Source of the DNA: Bin80 sp026709335
GTDB taxonomy: Bacteria; Bacteroidota; Rhodothermia; Rhodothermales; Bin80
Direction: 5' to 3'
Assembly (NCBI GenBank): GCA_965200825.1
Contig: OZ241385.1
Coordinates: forward strand, 1,116,001 to 1,180,000
Length of the DNA: 64,000 bases
A program made the position numbers and the translations under genes. Shown here piece after piece: positions 27,901 to 36,667 of this stretch; position 1 is the stretch's first letter, and each line of letters opens with the position of its first letter. Below the pieces are notes generated by a model. That model was not told the origin of the DNA. It was given only the letters and a program-made list of their open reading frames with translations, and made no database searches.

Positions 27901-30900
27901 GATGCGGATCCTCCTCGACCATCGGAAACTTCAAGCAAGATTTCAACGCGGCCTGTATCGGTTGGTGCAGTCCAATATGCCATGGGGGTATCAGCCGCCG
28001 TGAATCTCCCAATATCCGCACTCCAAGAGTAGGTAAGCGGATCTCCGTCAGGGTCTGTCGCAATCGCTTTTAGTTGTACTTCTCCGGAGCGAGGCACCGT
28101 GCACGGGGTACAGGTGGCAGTCACCATGGGAAGCTCATTCAAGTCAATGACTTTTACCAAGACCTTTACTGAATCAACTCCTCCAAACTCATCCTGAGCA
28201 TGTACGGTTAATTCAAACAAGTTCGGCTCTATTTCATAATCCTCGCCAGGCCCGATATAGCGGACCACTCCATCATGTCTGCCCACCCTAAACCGATCTT
28301 GATCTCCAAGTACTATTGAGTATACCAGCTCGTTGCCATCGGGATCTGTGGCAGATACTGTACCGAGATCGACAGGATTGACTCGGCCATCCAGATTTTC
28401 GGGTAACTCAAAGGTGTAAGAGGGTTGCCCAAATTCTGGTTCATAATTGATGACTTCAATTTCTGCTTCGGCAGATGCGAAGCCTCCAAATCCGTCAGAA
28501 ACCTCAATGCGGATCGTGTAAATTCCAGGTTGACCTGGGGCAGTCCAAGTTGTGGCTGGTTCATCGAGTGCCCCATCGAAGCTCCCGGATGGCGCACTCC
28601 ACTCATAAGTTAATTCGTCTCCATCGGGATCGGTAGCTGTAGCCGTCATGTGTACCACACCTCCGAGTTCAACTTTGCATGGCATACATGAAATTGTTAC
28701 AGTTGGTGGCCGATTAGGAGGCAAAGTATGATCAAGAATCGTTACCTCAATCGATGAGGGGGTGCCTTTTTCGAGTTCCTCCGGCAAGGTGCCAAGTTCT
28801 ATAGTAAATGCCTCGTCGTCTTGATCCGAATCTTCGAGAGTTGTAATAGTGCCAGTTCCACTCGTTGCGTTAGCGGCGATCACAACCTGTGTCATCGGCG
28901 TATAGTCCTCCGGTTCAGCAGTAATCGGTGTAAGTATAATCGGGGCCGTTATTGTCTTTGACATAGTTTTGGACATCAAAACTGTCACGGTAAGAGTTTC
29001 TCCTTCGTCAACTGGATTTGGGGTAACTGATAAACTTACCTTCGGCGGAGATACTATGTCGTCATTGATAATCGTACCTGTTCCCGTGTCGCTAGAGGCT
29101 ACTGACCATGTAGTTTCGGAGACCGTTAGACCGACTGTAAAGGTTTCATCTTCCTCCACGATTACATCTTCGATCGTCTCGACCGTGAAGCTCTGTGCCT
29201 CTCCTGCCGTACCCTCGAAGGATAGAGATGCAGTATTCTCCTTATAGTCTATTCCCGAGTTTGCAGTGCCATCCAGAAAATTCTGGGTCACTGTCAGGCC
29301 GTCCGGCACATTTCCAATCAGAGTTACGGTGAAAGTGATTGATTCCCCTTCGTTGGCAGAGGCATCTCCGATGCTCAAGGAAGCGATAACTGCATTCCAG
29401 ATTGCAGTGGCGGTAACGGGATTAAGTGGGCCGGTATTGAGGCCATCGGTAGCAGAATTAGCAGTTACTGTAACGACTACGTGAGCATTTCCATTCGGTG
29501 TGAGGAGCAGCGTATAAGTGGTTGCGCTACTAGCGGTAAAAGTCCCCTTGGCGGCGCCGGTGACCTCTATGTCACCGGATTCAAAGCTAGTCACATCCTC
29601 GTCAAAGGTGAAAGTGACCGTGAAGGGAGTTCGATCATTAATCTTGTCTGGAACGCCGGTAATGCTTACGGAGGGGGCGCCCCCATCCCAGATCGCAGTT
29701 TTGGAGACGTTGTTGGTGGGGCCAGTGTTGAGACCGTCGGTGGCGGAGTTAGCTTCTACGGTGACAACCACATTAGCATTTCCAATCGGTGTGAGGAGCA
29801 GCGTATAGGTGGTTGCGCTACTAGCGGTAAAGGCCCCCTTGACTGCACCGGTGACCGTTATATCGCCATTGACGAAACCAGTCACATCCTCGTCAAAGGT
29901 GAAAGTGGCCGTGAAGGGAGTTCGATCATTAATCTTGTCTGGAACGCCGGTAATGCTTACGGAGGGGGCGCCTCCATCCCAGATCGCAGTTTTGGAGACG
30001 TTGTTGGTGGGGCCAGTGTTGAGACCGTCGGTGGCGGAGTTAGCTTCTACGGTGACAACCACATTAGCATTTCCAATCGGTGTGAGGAGCAGCGTATAGG
30101 TGGTTGCGCTACTAGCGGTAAAGGCCCCCTTGACTGCACCGGTGACCGTTATATCGCCATTGACGAAACCAGTCACATCCTCGTCAAAGGTGAAAGTGGC
30201 CGTGAAGGGAGTTCGATCATTAATCTTGTCTGGAACGCCGGTAATGCTTACGGAGGGGGCGCCTCCATCCCAGATCGCAGTTTTGGAGACGTTGTTGGTG
30301 GGGCCAGTGTTGAGACCGTCGGTGGCGGAGTTAGCTTCTACGGTGACAACCACATTAGCATTTCCAATCGGTGTGAGGAGCAGCGTATAGGTAGTTGCGC
30401 TACTAGCGGTAAAGGCCCCCTTGACTGCACTGGTGACCGTTATATCGCCATTGACGAAACCAGTCACATCCTCGTCAAAGGTGAAAGTGGCCGTGAAGGG
30501 AGTTCGATCATTAATCTTGTCTGGAACGCCGGTAATGCTTACGGAGGGGGCGCCTCCATCCCAGATCGCAGTGGCAGTAGTGGCATTAGGTGGTCCAGTG
30601 TTAGTGCCGTAATTGGCAGAATTGTCTGCTACCGTTACGGTCACGTTTTCATTTCCATTCGGTGTGATATCCAATGTGTAGGTGTTTGCGCTACTGACAG
30701 TGAAGTTCCCCTTGGTGGCACCGGTGACTGTCACATCTTCAGTGACAAAGCCGGAGACATCTCCGTTAAACGTGAAAGTGGCCGTGAGCGGAGTGGTCGC
30801 ATTAATCTTGTCTGGGATGCCGGTGATATTAAGCGTTAACTCTTCGTCATCTTCTACGCTAACAGACCACCCTTGAATCGGTAGTGGCTCATGTGCACCA

Positions 30901-31901
30901 GTTGGTAGATGATTATTGCTGGCAACGATTGAAATTATTGCACTGGCATCCCCCAATGCATCGTTGTCCACTGCTCTTATAGTATAAGATAGGAATTGAC
31001 CACCATCTGCTTCTGGATATGTTAACACGTTTGGAGAGACCGTTACGACATCAGGATCGCTACTCTTGAGTGTCAATGACACATCTCCCTGCCCACTTCT
31101 CGGGCTTATCCATTTAAGGCGCTGTGTACTTGTCCCTTCTATTATATCCAAGCTATAAGGATCGTCGTCATACGAAGTAATTCTCCATTCATCGGTTATT
31201 CCTGTGTATTCAATTGCACCAGAAGCCGAGAGCTCGGCCGTTGTTTGATGTGAGTTGACATCTGAATCATCCACTCCGCTAATCGTAACCGTCTGCCGAT
31301 CTGCATAGGTCGTCGGAGTAAAGGTCAGTGTTGAAGGCATCACAGTGACAACGGTTGGATCTTCTACGGTTATCGTAACAGTAACATTTGTAGAAGGTGC
31401 TCTTGTAAGCCATACTGTATTATTAAATGAACCATTCTCGCCAGTACCGAATCTGCTACTGTAGCTCCGAAAAGCATAATAGTTAATGTTGTCGCGGACT
31501 ATCACATCCAAGCTCAGTGTGACCGAGTCATAGCCACCTCCTGATGCAGTGAAGAGGAGTGTGAAGATTTCGTTATCCTGGTCCACGTCCCACTCCCCTG
31601 TGATCTCTATGCTTTCATGCTGATCTCCCAGAGGAAACTCCAAGGTTGTCTTATTCAGGCTCACATCCACTGATTCATAACCTGTGATGGTAACTGTCAC
31701 CGTATCTGTCGGCTGACCATCTATGTACACATCAAGTGAAAAGACATTGCCTTCTATAATATTCAAGGTCCCGGCTACAGATGTCCTGATTGCAGCAGTT
31801 TGGCCATGAGCTGATGGGGCATAGAACCCTGCGCCTGCAAGAAGAAACAGCAGGCTCCGAAGCGAAAATTGTACACATCGCCAATTTTTGAAGCCTGTCA
31901 T
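24963..31901 (-). CDS. Giant exported multidomain protein with C-terminal barrel
   Basis: 2312 residues. A signal peptide ends near SAHGQ (residue 34). Then: unassigned beta modules (about 35-350); five bacterial Ig-like domains of about 97 residues (about 351-836; core TGVPDKINDRTPFTATFTF), three nearly identical; Calx-beta domains (about 840-1060; SIGDASANEGESITFTV, DVIVEEDETF); three PKD/cadherin-like pairs (about 1060-1620), each opening with a CxPC motif; a tandem-95-type cadherin-like module (AEDQAVTIDVLANDTDPEGD, about 1640-1720); and a C-terminal stretch (about 1960-2312) of amphipathic strands resembling an autotransporter/OmpA-like barrel (WFIWGQGDIQEF, STAYLGLDTRLGRRWLVGV). The likely role is adhesion or surface display; acidic Ca-binding motifs (DPDGD) suggest calcium dependence. 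The C-terminal barrel argues for outer-membrane anchoring rather than a Por sorting tail. Confidence 0.9.
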   Translation of the reverse strand: MTGFKNWRCVQFSLRSLLFLLAGAGFYAPSAHGQTAAIRTSVAGTLNIIEGNVFSLDVYIDGQPTDTVTVTITGYESVDVSLNKTTLEFPLGDQHESIEITGEWDVDQDNEIFTLLFTASGGGYDSVTLSLDVIVRDNINYYAFRSYSSRFGTGENGSFNNTVWLTRAPSTNVTVTITVEDPTVVTVMPSTLTFTPTTYADRQTVTISGVDDSDVNSHQTTAELSASGAIEYTGITDEWRITSYDDDPYSLDIIEGTSTQRLKWISPRSGQGDVSLTLKSSDPDVVTVSPNVLTYPEADGGQFLSYTIRAVDNDALGDASAIISIVASNNHLPTGAHEPLPIQGWSVSVEDDEELTLNITGIPDKINATTPLTATFTFNGDVSGFVTEDVTVTGATKGNFTVSSANTYTLDITPNGNENVTVTVADNSANYGTNTGPPNATTATAIWDGGAPSVSITGVPDKINDRTPFTATFTFDEDVTGFVNGDITVTSAVKGAFTASSATTYTLLLTPIGNANVVVTVEANSATDGLNTGPTNNVSKTAIWDGGAPSVSITGVPDKINDRTPFTATFTFDEDVTGFVNGDITVTGAVKGAFTASSATTYTLLLTPIGNANVVVTVEANSATDGLNTGPTNNVSKTAIWDGGAPSVSITGVPDKINDRTPFTATFTFDEDVTGFVNGDITVTGAVKGAFTASSATTYTLLLTPIGNANVVVTVEANSATDGLNTGPTNNVSKTAIWDGGAPSVSITGVPDKINDRTPFTVTFTFDEDVTSFESGDIEVTGAAKGTFTASSATTYTLLLTPNGNAHVVVTVTANSATDGLNTGPLNPVTATAIWNAVIASLSIGDASANEGESITFTVTLIGNVPDGLTVTQNFLDGTANSGIDYKENTASLSFEGTAGEAQSFTVETIEDVIVEEDETFTVGLTVSETTWSVASSDTGTGTIINDDIVSPPKVSLSVTPNPVDEGETLTVTVLMSKTMSKTITAPIILTPITAEPEDYTPMTQVVIAANATSGTGTITTLEDSDQDDEAFTIELGTLPEELEKGTPSSIEVTILDHTLPPNRPPTVTISCMPCKVELGGVVHMTATATDPDGDELTYEWSAPSGSFDGALDEPATTWTAPGQPGIYTIRIEVSDGFGGFASAEAEIEVINYEPEFGQPSYTFELPENLDGRVNPVDLGTVSATDPDGNELVYSIVLGDQDRFRVGRHDGVVRYIGPGEDYEIEPNLFELTVHAQDEFGGVDSVKVLVKVIDLNELPMVTATCTPCTVPRSGEVQLKAIATDPDGDPLTYSWSADIGRFTAADTPMAYWTAPTDTGRVEILLEVSDGRGGSASVSVNVNVANRSPVFEQPTYSFELSENLGGQTQPVRLGTVIAEDPDQDALAYEMISGELQWFTVDKLDGAFHYIGPGEDYEIEPNLFELTVRVQDELGGVDSVEVLVEVIDLNEIPTVTVTCTPCIVHRFGEVRLDASAMDPDGDPLIYAWSTDAGEFTGEDSRPVVHWIAPSDTGRVDLHVEVSDGRGGFASATATVKVFNRSPSFEKSAYTFELVENMSGQTQPVPLGTVAALDPDRDVLNYELVSGDQQRFVVSMQEGVIQYIGTGESFETLPNRFGLRVRAKDEFQAEAYTDVTIEVTDINEKPEATNDVAVTAEDQAVTIDVLANDTDPEGDFLRVQSTTEAVHGVVDIDSEGHVIYTPEPDFHGTDAFSYVVSDEQGFTDHASVEMTVLPVNDTPIAVGTIPDQILDEGGEEVHLDLLPYFLDIDGDVLTYSVQSDPGVLLVKVTETILTLTPIRYGPATVQISASDPEGFYAIQRFDVNVSDHPQRAIIEHLLAANARNHLSSLRMALGRRMELDTCRASWLEVMGRNVPLNREEAAGIPMQIGRTAYSAVFSALKLREGVDESSHLTHFSTFPGTYKQLNSTLHPIPSQVLGIRNTPSTATADFLLGWGDLEIKEERCPVSRRWFIWGQGDIQEFEGIPSVHGYNAGYDGSLSTAYLGLDTRLGRRWLVGVALSRNRSAGEWYVAASGGRLTQSMMAIHPYVRWATRSSSVWASIGAGSGDTRNTRNTGWIGTSQASLRLWLIELEKQFGTGNKFGFAILGDIGSAKLWTGTGKETIDGQSVVVNQARIGVDLSLPVRFGGAELKPFGTVHARHDGGAGITGNGIEIAGGFQVALNIIRIDAQARTLAYYSVEGYDERGAAVTFTFGEQRSREGFSFSISPRWGSSARSSDKLFRDQNLLGEHLNIKEIDRWILDMRANYTVQLPAGFKLNFGGSYENEFGGPGFSMSLIHSTPTKTTTIPYQYEELLIQE
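29650..30560 (-). repeat. 291-bp near-identical tandem repeats within the giant gene
   Basis: The anchor GGAACGCCGGTAATGCTTAC recurs at 29650, 29941, 30232 and 30523, an exact period of 291 bp (97 codons). Copies differ by only a few bases (for example Ser/Gly at TVTSAV versus TVTGAV). Each encodes one Ig-like domain. More divergent units flank the array at about 29400-29650 and 30560-30850. Such identity invites copy-number change by recombination or slippage. Confidence 0.92.
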
Positions 31902-31954
31902 CTGATATCATAGGATTCTACATGAGCAGCATATAGCTCTAATGGTACACTGCG

Positions 31955-32152
31955 TCAGTGAATTGTGTTAAAAAGTGCAATTGAACTTACGGGATCTTGC
32001 CACAGTGACCTTAAAGGATTGTAGCGCATGACTTCAGGTTCGTATGGAGCATCCATATTCCATACCCCCTGTTCTCTGAGAAGATGTCTGTTATCACGTG
32101 CATGATTTACGGGATCTCTATCTGTTATCATAGTCAGGTCGGTAGCAATCAT
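31955..32152 (-). CDS. Possible small protein, unrecognised
   Basis: A 65-codon frame (ATG 32152) upstream of and on the same strand as the giant gene. It is polar, with no signal peptide or known motif; the residues HLLREQGVWNMDAPYEPE look protein-like. No good ribosome binding site is visible. It may equally be a random frame or a decayed gene end. Reported because nothing else explains this stretch. Confidence 0.2.
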   Translation of the reverse strand: MIATDLTMITDRDPVNHARDNRHLLREQGVWNMDAPYEPEVMRYNPLRSLWQDPVSSIALFNTIH

Positions 32153-32898
32153 GTTCTACAATACGAGGTCAACTGTATCTGAACAAATCCCCTTCAGATT
32201 TTGGTTATTCGAAACAATTCCAGATATATTGCAATAGTTTCCGGTAAGTTAAGATATAGAATCAACTAGACTTTTCCAAGAGAATATAAGTTACTTTACA
32301 CAGATCATACATACGTGATAAGGATTTGCGGAGCAAAAGCTTATCATAATACACACAGTACTGAGTGCTAAATGAGACTGAATTTCATCTACAATATTCC
32401 GAAATTCAGTGAAATGGGAATAAATTCTGCTGTATCCTGTTAAGTGTATAAGGCGCAAATTACAAGCTATTTTAGCAGAAAAACTTCAAATCAATGAGGC
32501 AAGAGTACCCAAAATGCACAGCGGATCAGAGCGAAACATTCTCGAAAAAAGAACGCACAATGTAGAATGAACTCTGAGAATAGCATATTGGCCAGAGTTA
32601 CTGAAAATGGAGTCTGCCAAATTTCGCAAAAAAATCCACTATAATCGAAAACATCTCTTACTTCCAGCTTTGTTAAGCCGGTTTTGTGGGTACCAGAACT
32701 AGTTTAGCTTTAGTTAGGCAAGTACAACTATACCGTAGACATGGGGAGTTATGCATTGACTCCGTATAATTCAAAGTAAGTCAAAAGAGTAGCTTCTGCA
32801 ATTGTGCCATTTGATTTGTTGAAAACCGACTAAAGCAAGTGGTTGTTGTATGCTATGAAGACATATTTACAGATATGAATCCCAAAAACTATTGAAAC
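32153..32898. other. 750-bp AT-rich non-coding stretch
   Basis: No supportable reading frame. It should hold the promoter of ppc (plus strand) and perhaps that of the giant gene. A decayed copy of the HU gene start lies at 32665-32812; the rest shows nothing I can identify. Confidence 0.6.
32665..32812 (-). pseudogene. Relic of an HU-gene start and leader
   Basis: On the minus strand ACTAAAGCTAAACT (about 32719-32706) matches codons 2-6 of the HU gene at 24.7 kb exactly, followed after a small deletion by a match to AAAACCGGCTT (32685-32675 region). The start codon has become CTA and a stop follows within about 15 codons. Upstream, GCAATTGTGCCAT (32798-32810) matches the HU leader at a similar distance from the start. 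This is a truncated, decayed duplicate. Confidence 0.65.
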
Positions 32899-35649
32899 AT
32901 GAATTCTTGGCAGGAATTACGCTTTGAGGCCCAAGGCACGGGAATTTCTGTGCCATTGAGTGAACAAATTAACCTGTTAGGTGGCTTACTTGGCCGTATC
33001 ATTCAAGCACAGGCCAGCCCTGAAATGCTGAGTCTAGTAGAAGAATTGCGAAACTTGACCAAAAAGGCAATTTCGCAAGATGAGCCGCGTTTTCGCCAAC
33101 GAGCGATTGAGCGGATCGAGGGGCTGGCTTTACATGAAATAGAATGGCTCTTACGTGCTTTTACGACATTCTTCTATCTGGTCAACCAAAGTGAACAACA
33201 GGAAATTATTCGGATTAATCGGGAACGTGCGCGCTTGCTTCCCGAAGTTGATCGTATAGATTCAATTGATGAGGCAGTCGGTATTCTTCACCGTGAAAAT
33301 TACGAATTGGATGATGTAATTAAGATCATCTCACGCCTTGATATTCAACCAACACTTACTGCACATCCTACGGAGGCGCGCCGTCGGACCATATTGTATA
33401 AGCAACAGCATCTGGCAACACTAATAGACCGAATTCGCTATGACAAACCTACACCCAAAGAACGCGATGACCTCCTCTACCAAGTACACAACCACATAGG
33501 ATTGTTGGTTGCATCGGATAAAGTCCGTGCAAGCAAACCCACAGTGATCGATGAAGTTGAGAATGGCCTCCATTATCTTCGGAATGCAATCTGGGAAACG
33601 GTTCCTCGGATCCATAGCGATTTAGGTCATGCAATTGAGCGCCACTATAACAAGAAGATTGATGTGCCGGTGTTTTTGAAATTCCGATCCTGGATTGGAG
33701 GTGACCGCGACGGAAACCCCAACGTGACCGCGGAAATTACCCGAAAAACTTTCCTAATGCATCGTCGAACTGCTCTGGCGCGGTATCTGGAAGATCTCCG
33801 CATGTTGCGCCGTGACCTAAGTCTTTCGGAACTCCAACTGAAAATCCCGGAGATCCTCCACGCATCAATCCAGAAAGATGAGGAGTCCTTGAGTCTGAAT
33901 GCTCATGATATTAGACAGTTTGTTCGGGAACCCTTTCGCCGAAAAATCAGCTTCATGATGCAGCGCATTGAACTGGCACGGGATGGGGACTTTGAAATCT
34001 ATAACAGCCAGAGTTTTATTTCTGATCTGAAACTGCTTGCACAGGCCCTTGAAGAGATGGGATATGAGACCCTGGTATCTCATGGACGTTTAGGCAAACT
34101 TATCTTACAAGCCCAGATCTTTGGGTTTCATATGGTTTCTTTGGATGTTCGACAGCATAGTCGACATCATGGTAAAGCAGTCGATACTTTGTTCAAGGTT
34201 TCTAGGGTATGTGATAATTATCTGAAGCTATCGGAGGATATTAAGCTGAAGTATCTCTCCAAAGAGCTAAATAATCCGCGCCCTCTTTTACCACCCGAGA
34301 TGAAATTGCCAGAGGATGTTCAGGAGGTGCTGGATACCTTTGCGGTAATTAGGGAAATCACCGAACGTTCTCCGAGCGCATTGGGGAGTTATGTCATTAG
34401 CATGACGCATTCAGTCAGTCATGTACTAGAAGTCCTCTTACTATCGAAAGAAGCTGGACTATGGCGAATGAAAGAAGGTAAAGTAATATCCCCCATTGAT
34501 GTTGTCCCTCTTTTTGAGACCATTGAAGATTTGAATCTCGCAGATAATCTATTAACTGGAATGTTTGAACATCCAGCTTATAGAAAACATCTAGAACATC
34601 GCAACAGCATGCAAGAAATCATGTTGGGTTATTCGGACAGCAACAAAGATGGCGGTTACTGGATGGCAAACTGGGCTTTGCACAAGGCGCAGGGTCGAAT
34701 AGGCAAGATTTGCAAGGATGCTGGGGTAGATCTTCGCCTGTTTCATGGCCGTGGAGGCACGGTTGGCCGTGGAGGTGGGCGTGCAGGTCAAGCAATTATT
34801 GCAATGCCCCGCATCATACATAATGGTCGGATCAGGTTTACAGAGCAGGGAGAAGTGATTTCGTTCAGGTATGCCCTCCCTGCAATTGCGCATCGACACC
34901 TGGAACAGATTGTACGCGCAATGCTTATTGCACCACTTCGCGTTGCAGACGAAAAAGAGGATGCTGTGATTATGCAGCGTATTGCAGATGTATCTATGAA
35001 AGCATATCGATCATTGATTCATGACCCCAAATTCTGGCCTTGGTATGCTTCTTCTACCCCCATTGAACAGATCAGCCGTCTTCCTATTGCGTCACGCCCT
35101 GTTTCTCGTGGCTCGGTACATAAAGTAGATTTCGAGGACCTACGAGCAATCCCATGGGTCTTTGCCTGGACCCAGACCCGATATATTGTTCCTGGATGGT
35201 ACGGGGCTGGTGAGGGATTTGAAAAGGTTCTGAAGGATCCCTCGTCCGATCTCAAGCGCATGTATAAAGAATGGCCTTTTTTTCAAGCAATCCTTAACAG
35301 TGCGCAGCGAGAGATGGCAAGAACCAGGCTGGACATTGCGTCAGAATACCTCACACTGGCATCTGATCAGGAGGCAGGTGCGCAAATAAACCAGCGCATC
35401 GTAGAAGATTTTAAAAAGGCAGAAACTGCTATTCTTGAAATCACAGGCTATGAAACTCTTTGTGGTCATGCACCGGTTTTCAGAAAATCTGTTGCACTTC
35501 GAAATCCCTACTCTGACGTATTAAACCTGCTTCAGATTGAGCTCATCAGGCGCAGTCGCAATGATCGAGAGCCCGATCAGGAAAGATTGATTCATGCTTT
35601 ATTGCTTAGTGTGAACGGTATTGCAGCTGCAATGCAGAGCACAGGATAA
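32899..35649 (+). CDS. ppc: Phosphoenolpyruvate carboxylase
   Basis: 916 residues, the standard bacterial PEPC length. It carboxylates PEP with bicarbonate to oxaloacetate, replenishing the TCA cycle. Catalytic motifs seen: TAHPTEARRRT near residue 155 (catalytic His), GGDRDGNPNVT near 270, the DVRQHSRHH region near 417, GYSDSNKDGGY near 577 and the Gly-rich FHGRGGTVGRGGGR near 617, plus the C-terminal FRKSVALRNPYSDVLN and a C-terminus ending MQSTG rather than the QNTG of many homologues. The catalytic loop and the Arg residues of the inhibitor site region look normal. No strong ribosome binding site is visible before ATG 32899. Stands alone, followed by two hairpins. Confidence 0.97.
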   Translation: MNSWQELRFEAQGTGISVPLSEQINLLGGLLGRIIQAQASPEMLSLVEELRNLTKKAISQDEPRFRQRAIERIEGLALHEIEWLLRAFTTFFYLVNQSEQQEIIRINRERARLLPEVDRIDSIDEAVGILHRENYELDDVIKIISRLDIQPTLTAHPTEARRRTILYKQQHLATLIDRIRYDKPTPKERDDLLYQVHNHIGLLVASDKVRASKPTVIDEVENGLHYLRNAIWETVPRIHSDLGHAIERHYNKKIDVPVFLKFRSWIGGDRDGNPNVTAEITRKTFLMHRRTALARYLEDLRMLRRDLSLSELQLKIPEILHASIQKDEESLSLNAHDIRQFVREPFRRKISFMMQRIELARDGDFEIYNSQSFISDLKLLAQALEEMGYETLVSHGRLGKLILQAQIFGFHMVSLDVRQHSRHHGKAVDTLFKVSRVCDNYLKLSEDIKLKYLSKELNNPRPLLPPEMKLPEDVQEVLDTFAVIREITERSPSALGSYVISMTHSVSHVLEVLLLSKEAGLWRMKEGKVISPIDVVPLFETIEDLNLADNLLTGMFEHPAYRKHLEHRNSMQEIMLGYSDSNKDGGYWMANWALHKAQGRIGKICKDAGVDLRLFHGRGGTVGRGGGRAGQAIIAMPRIIHNGRIRFTEQGEVISFRYALPAIAHRHLEQIVRAMLIAPLRVADEKEDAVIMQRIADVSMKAYRSLIHDPKFWPWYASSTPIEQISRLPIASRPVSRGSVHKVDFEDLRAIPWVFAWTQTRYIVPGWYGAGEGFEKVLKDPSSDLKRMYKEWPFFQAILNSAQREMARTRLDIASEYLTLASDQEAGAQINQRIVEDFKKAETAILEITGYETLCGHAPVFRKSVALRNPYSDVLNLLQIELIRRSRNDREPDQERLIHALLLSVNGIAAAMQSTG

Positions 35650-35703
35650 CCTTTAGGTTCAAATATTTCTAGATGAACAAGCGTACATTGCAACGTTTGA
35701 GGC

Positions 35704-35722
35704 GCTCCACCCCTTGTGGAGC
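35704..35722 (+). terminator. Short hairpin after ppc
   Basis: GCTCCAC (35704-35710) pairs with GTGGAGC (35716-35722) around a five-base loop, 55 bases after the ppc stop. There is no U-tract, so intrinsic termination is uncertain. Confidence 0.4.
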
Positions 35723-35752
35723 CGGAGGAATCAACTAAAATATTACCTCCCA

Positions 35753-35789
35753 TTCCCTTCCGACGAATCACCGGTTAGTCGGAAGGGAA
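35753..35789. terminator. Strong 12-bp hairpin after ppc
   Basis: TTCCCTTCCGAC (35753-35764) and GTCGGAAGGGAA (35778-35789) are perfect inverted repeats with a 13-base loop. It lies between ppc and the opposing lipoprotein gene and may serve as a bidirectional terminator or transcript stabiliser, but no U-run follows. A third CAGTCGGAGG-like sequence lies just downstream (about 35810). Confidence 0.45.
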
Positions 35790-35945
35790 ACTATAGAATC
35801 TTCTCCTGATTCAGTCGGAGGTGAATCAAAAGGAGCCACGTTGACAGTCTAGTATCTCCATAATACGTCATTAGTCCTTTAAGAGAAACTTCAGTCAAAA
35901 ACATTGAAGAACCTTCAAAAGGCTACGAAATATCGACATCTACCC

Positions 35946-36614
35946 TTATCTCAGCCATGAACGTTGAGTATAAAATCTGTTAATTCCTGAATCGTCAGGT
36001 TCATCCGAGTCATCAAGGGGGAGTGAAGTACGCTGAATCGTTAATTCGTGTCCACACGCAATTCCGGCCATTATAGAACTGGCATTTGTTGCCAGGTTAA
36101 CTTCGAAATCTAAGGTTTCGTCCATATCTATCATGCACACTCCTGACCTGTTCTCAATCTCCCAGTTCAACTCTCCATTCAGTTCTCCCTCAAATTCCAA
36201 ATCTTCAAAAAAACCAACTATTGTCAGGGTGTAGGAGTAATCAATGGGTTGAGTAGAACTCACCGAAAATCTTGTACCTTCCTTGCCCGTAACTTCGCAT
36301 TTGTTTGGGGTAAACCCGAAATTTAATGTTAGAATGGCTTGATCTGAATTTTCATCAGGTTGAATCTCGGTGGTATTAATAGATACGCGTGCATCTCCTC
36401 CTTCGGGGCAGGCGATAACATGTTCATCTTCATTCAAGCTTTGGATTATTTTCGGCATCGTATCTGCCATTATGGTCATTATTTCATTCATTAACTCTTT
36501 TGCTTCGCTCTCATTGAGAGGCATGTTTTCTGATTCCGGCTCAGAGGGGTTACTGCACATTGTCAGAAATATGGCAACAGCGACTGGCAAGATAATTCGA
36601 ATGAAGGGATTCAT
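35946..36614 (-). CDS. Lipoprotein of unknown function
   Basis: About 222 residues from ATG 36614 (MNPFIRIILPVAVAIFLTMC), a lipobox signal giving a lipidated Cys followed by SNPSEPESEN; an upstream in-frame start at 36641 would only lengthen the n-region. The mature part is acidic with a helical stretch (NESEAKELMNEIMTIMADTMPK) and then alternating beta-strands and four Cys (HVIACPEGG, PNKCEVTG, GVCMIDMDE, GIACGHE) that could form disulfides. I do not recognise the family. A decayed paralogue of its C-terminal part is directly upstream, so the gene was once duplicated in tandem. Confidence 0.75.
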   Translation of the reverse strand: MNPFIRIILPVAVAIFLTMCSNPSEPESENMPLNESEAKELMNEIMTIMADTMPKIIQSLNEDEHVIACPEGGDARVSINTTEIQPDENSDQAILTLNFGFTPNKCEVTGKEGTRFSVSSTQPIDYSYTLTIVGFFEDLEFEGELNGELNWEIENRSGVCMIDMDETLDFEVNLATNASSIMAGIACGHELTIQRTSLPLDDSDEPDDSGINRFYTQRSWLR

Positions 36615-36667
36615 GGAATAAAGCATGGGTTGTGTTATCAAAAGAAATTAGACTTGATTTTTGAACA

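Noticed and set aside
29650..30560. CRISPR-like periodic repeats
   Set aside because: The unit is 291 bp, coding and near identical throughout with no spacers; it encodes Ig-like domains.
29481..30839. A 452-codon open frame on the plus strand, plus four repeated frames of about 96 codons in another plus frame
   Set aside because: They lie antisense to the 291-bp repeats of the giant gene. Because the period is a multiple of three, any frame open in one repeat stays open in all; composition and lack of start signals mark them as shadows.
32153..32898. tRNA or small RNA gene in the long gap
   Set aside because: No cloverleaf-compatible arms or TTCGAATC-type T-loop could be found by eye; the only pattern is the HU relic.
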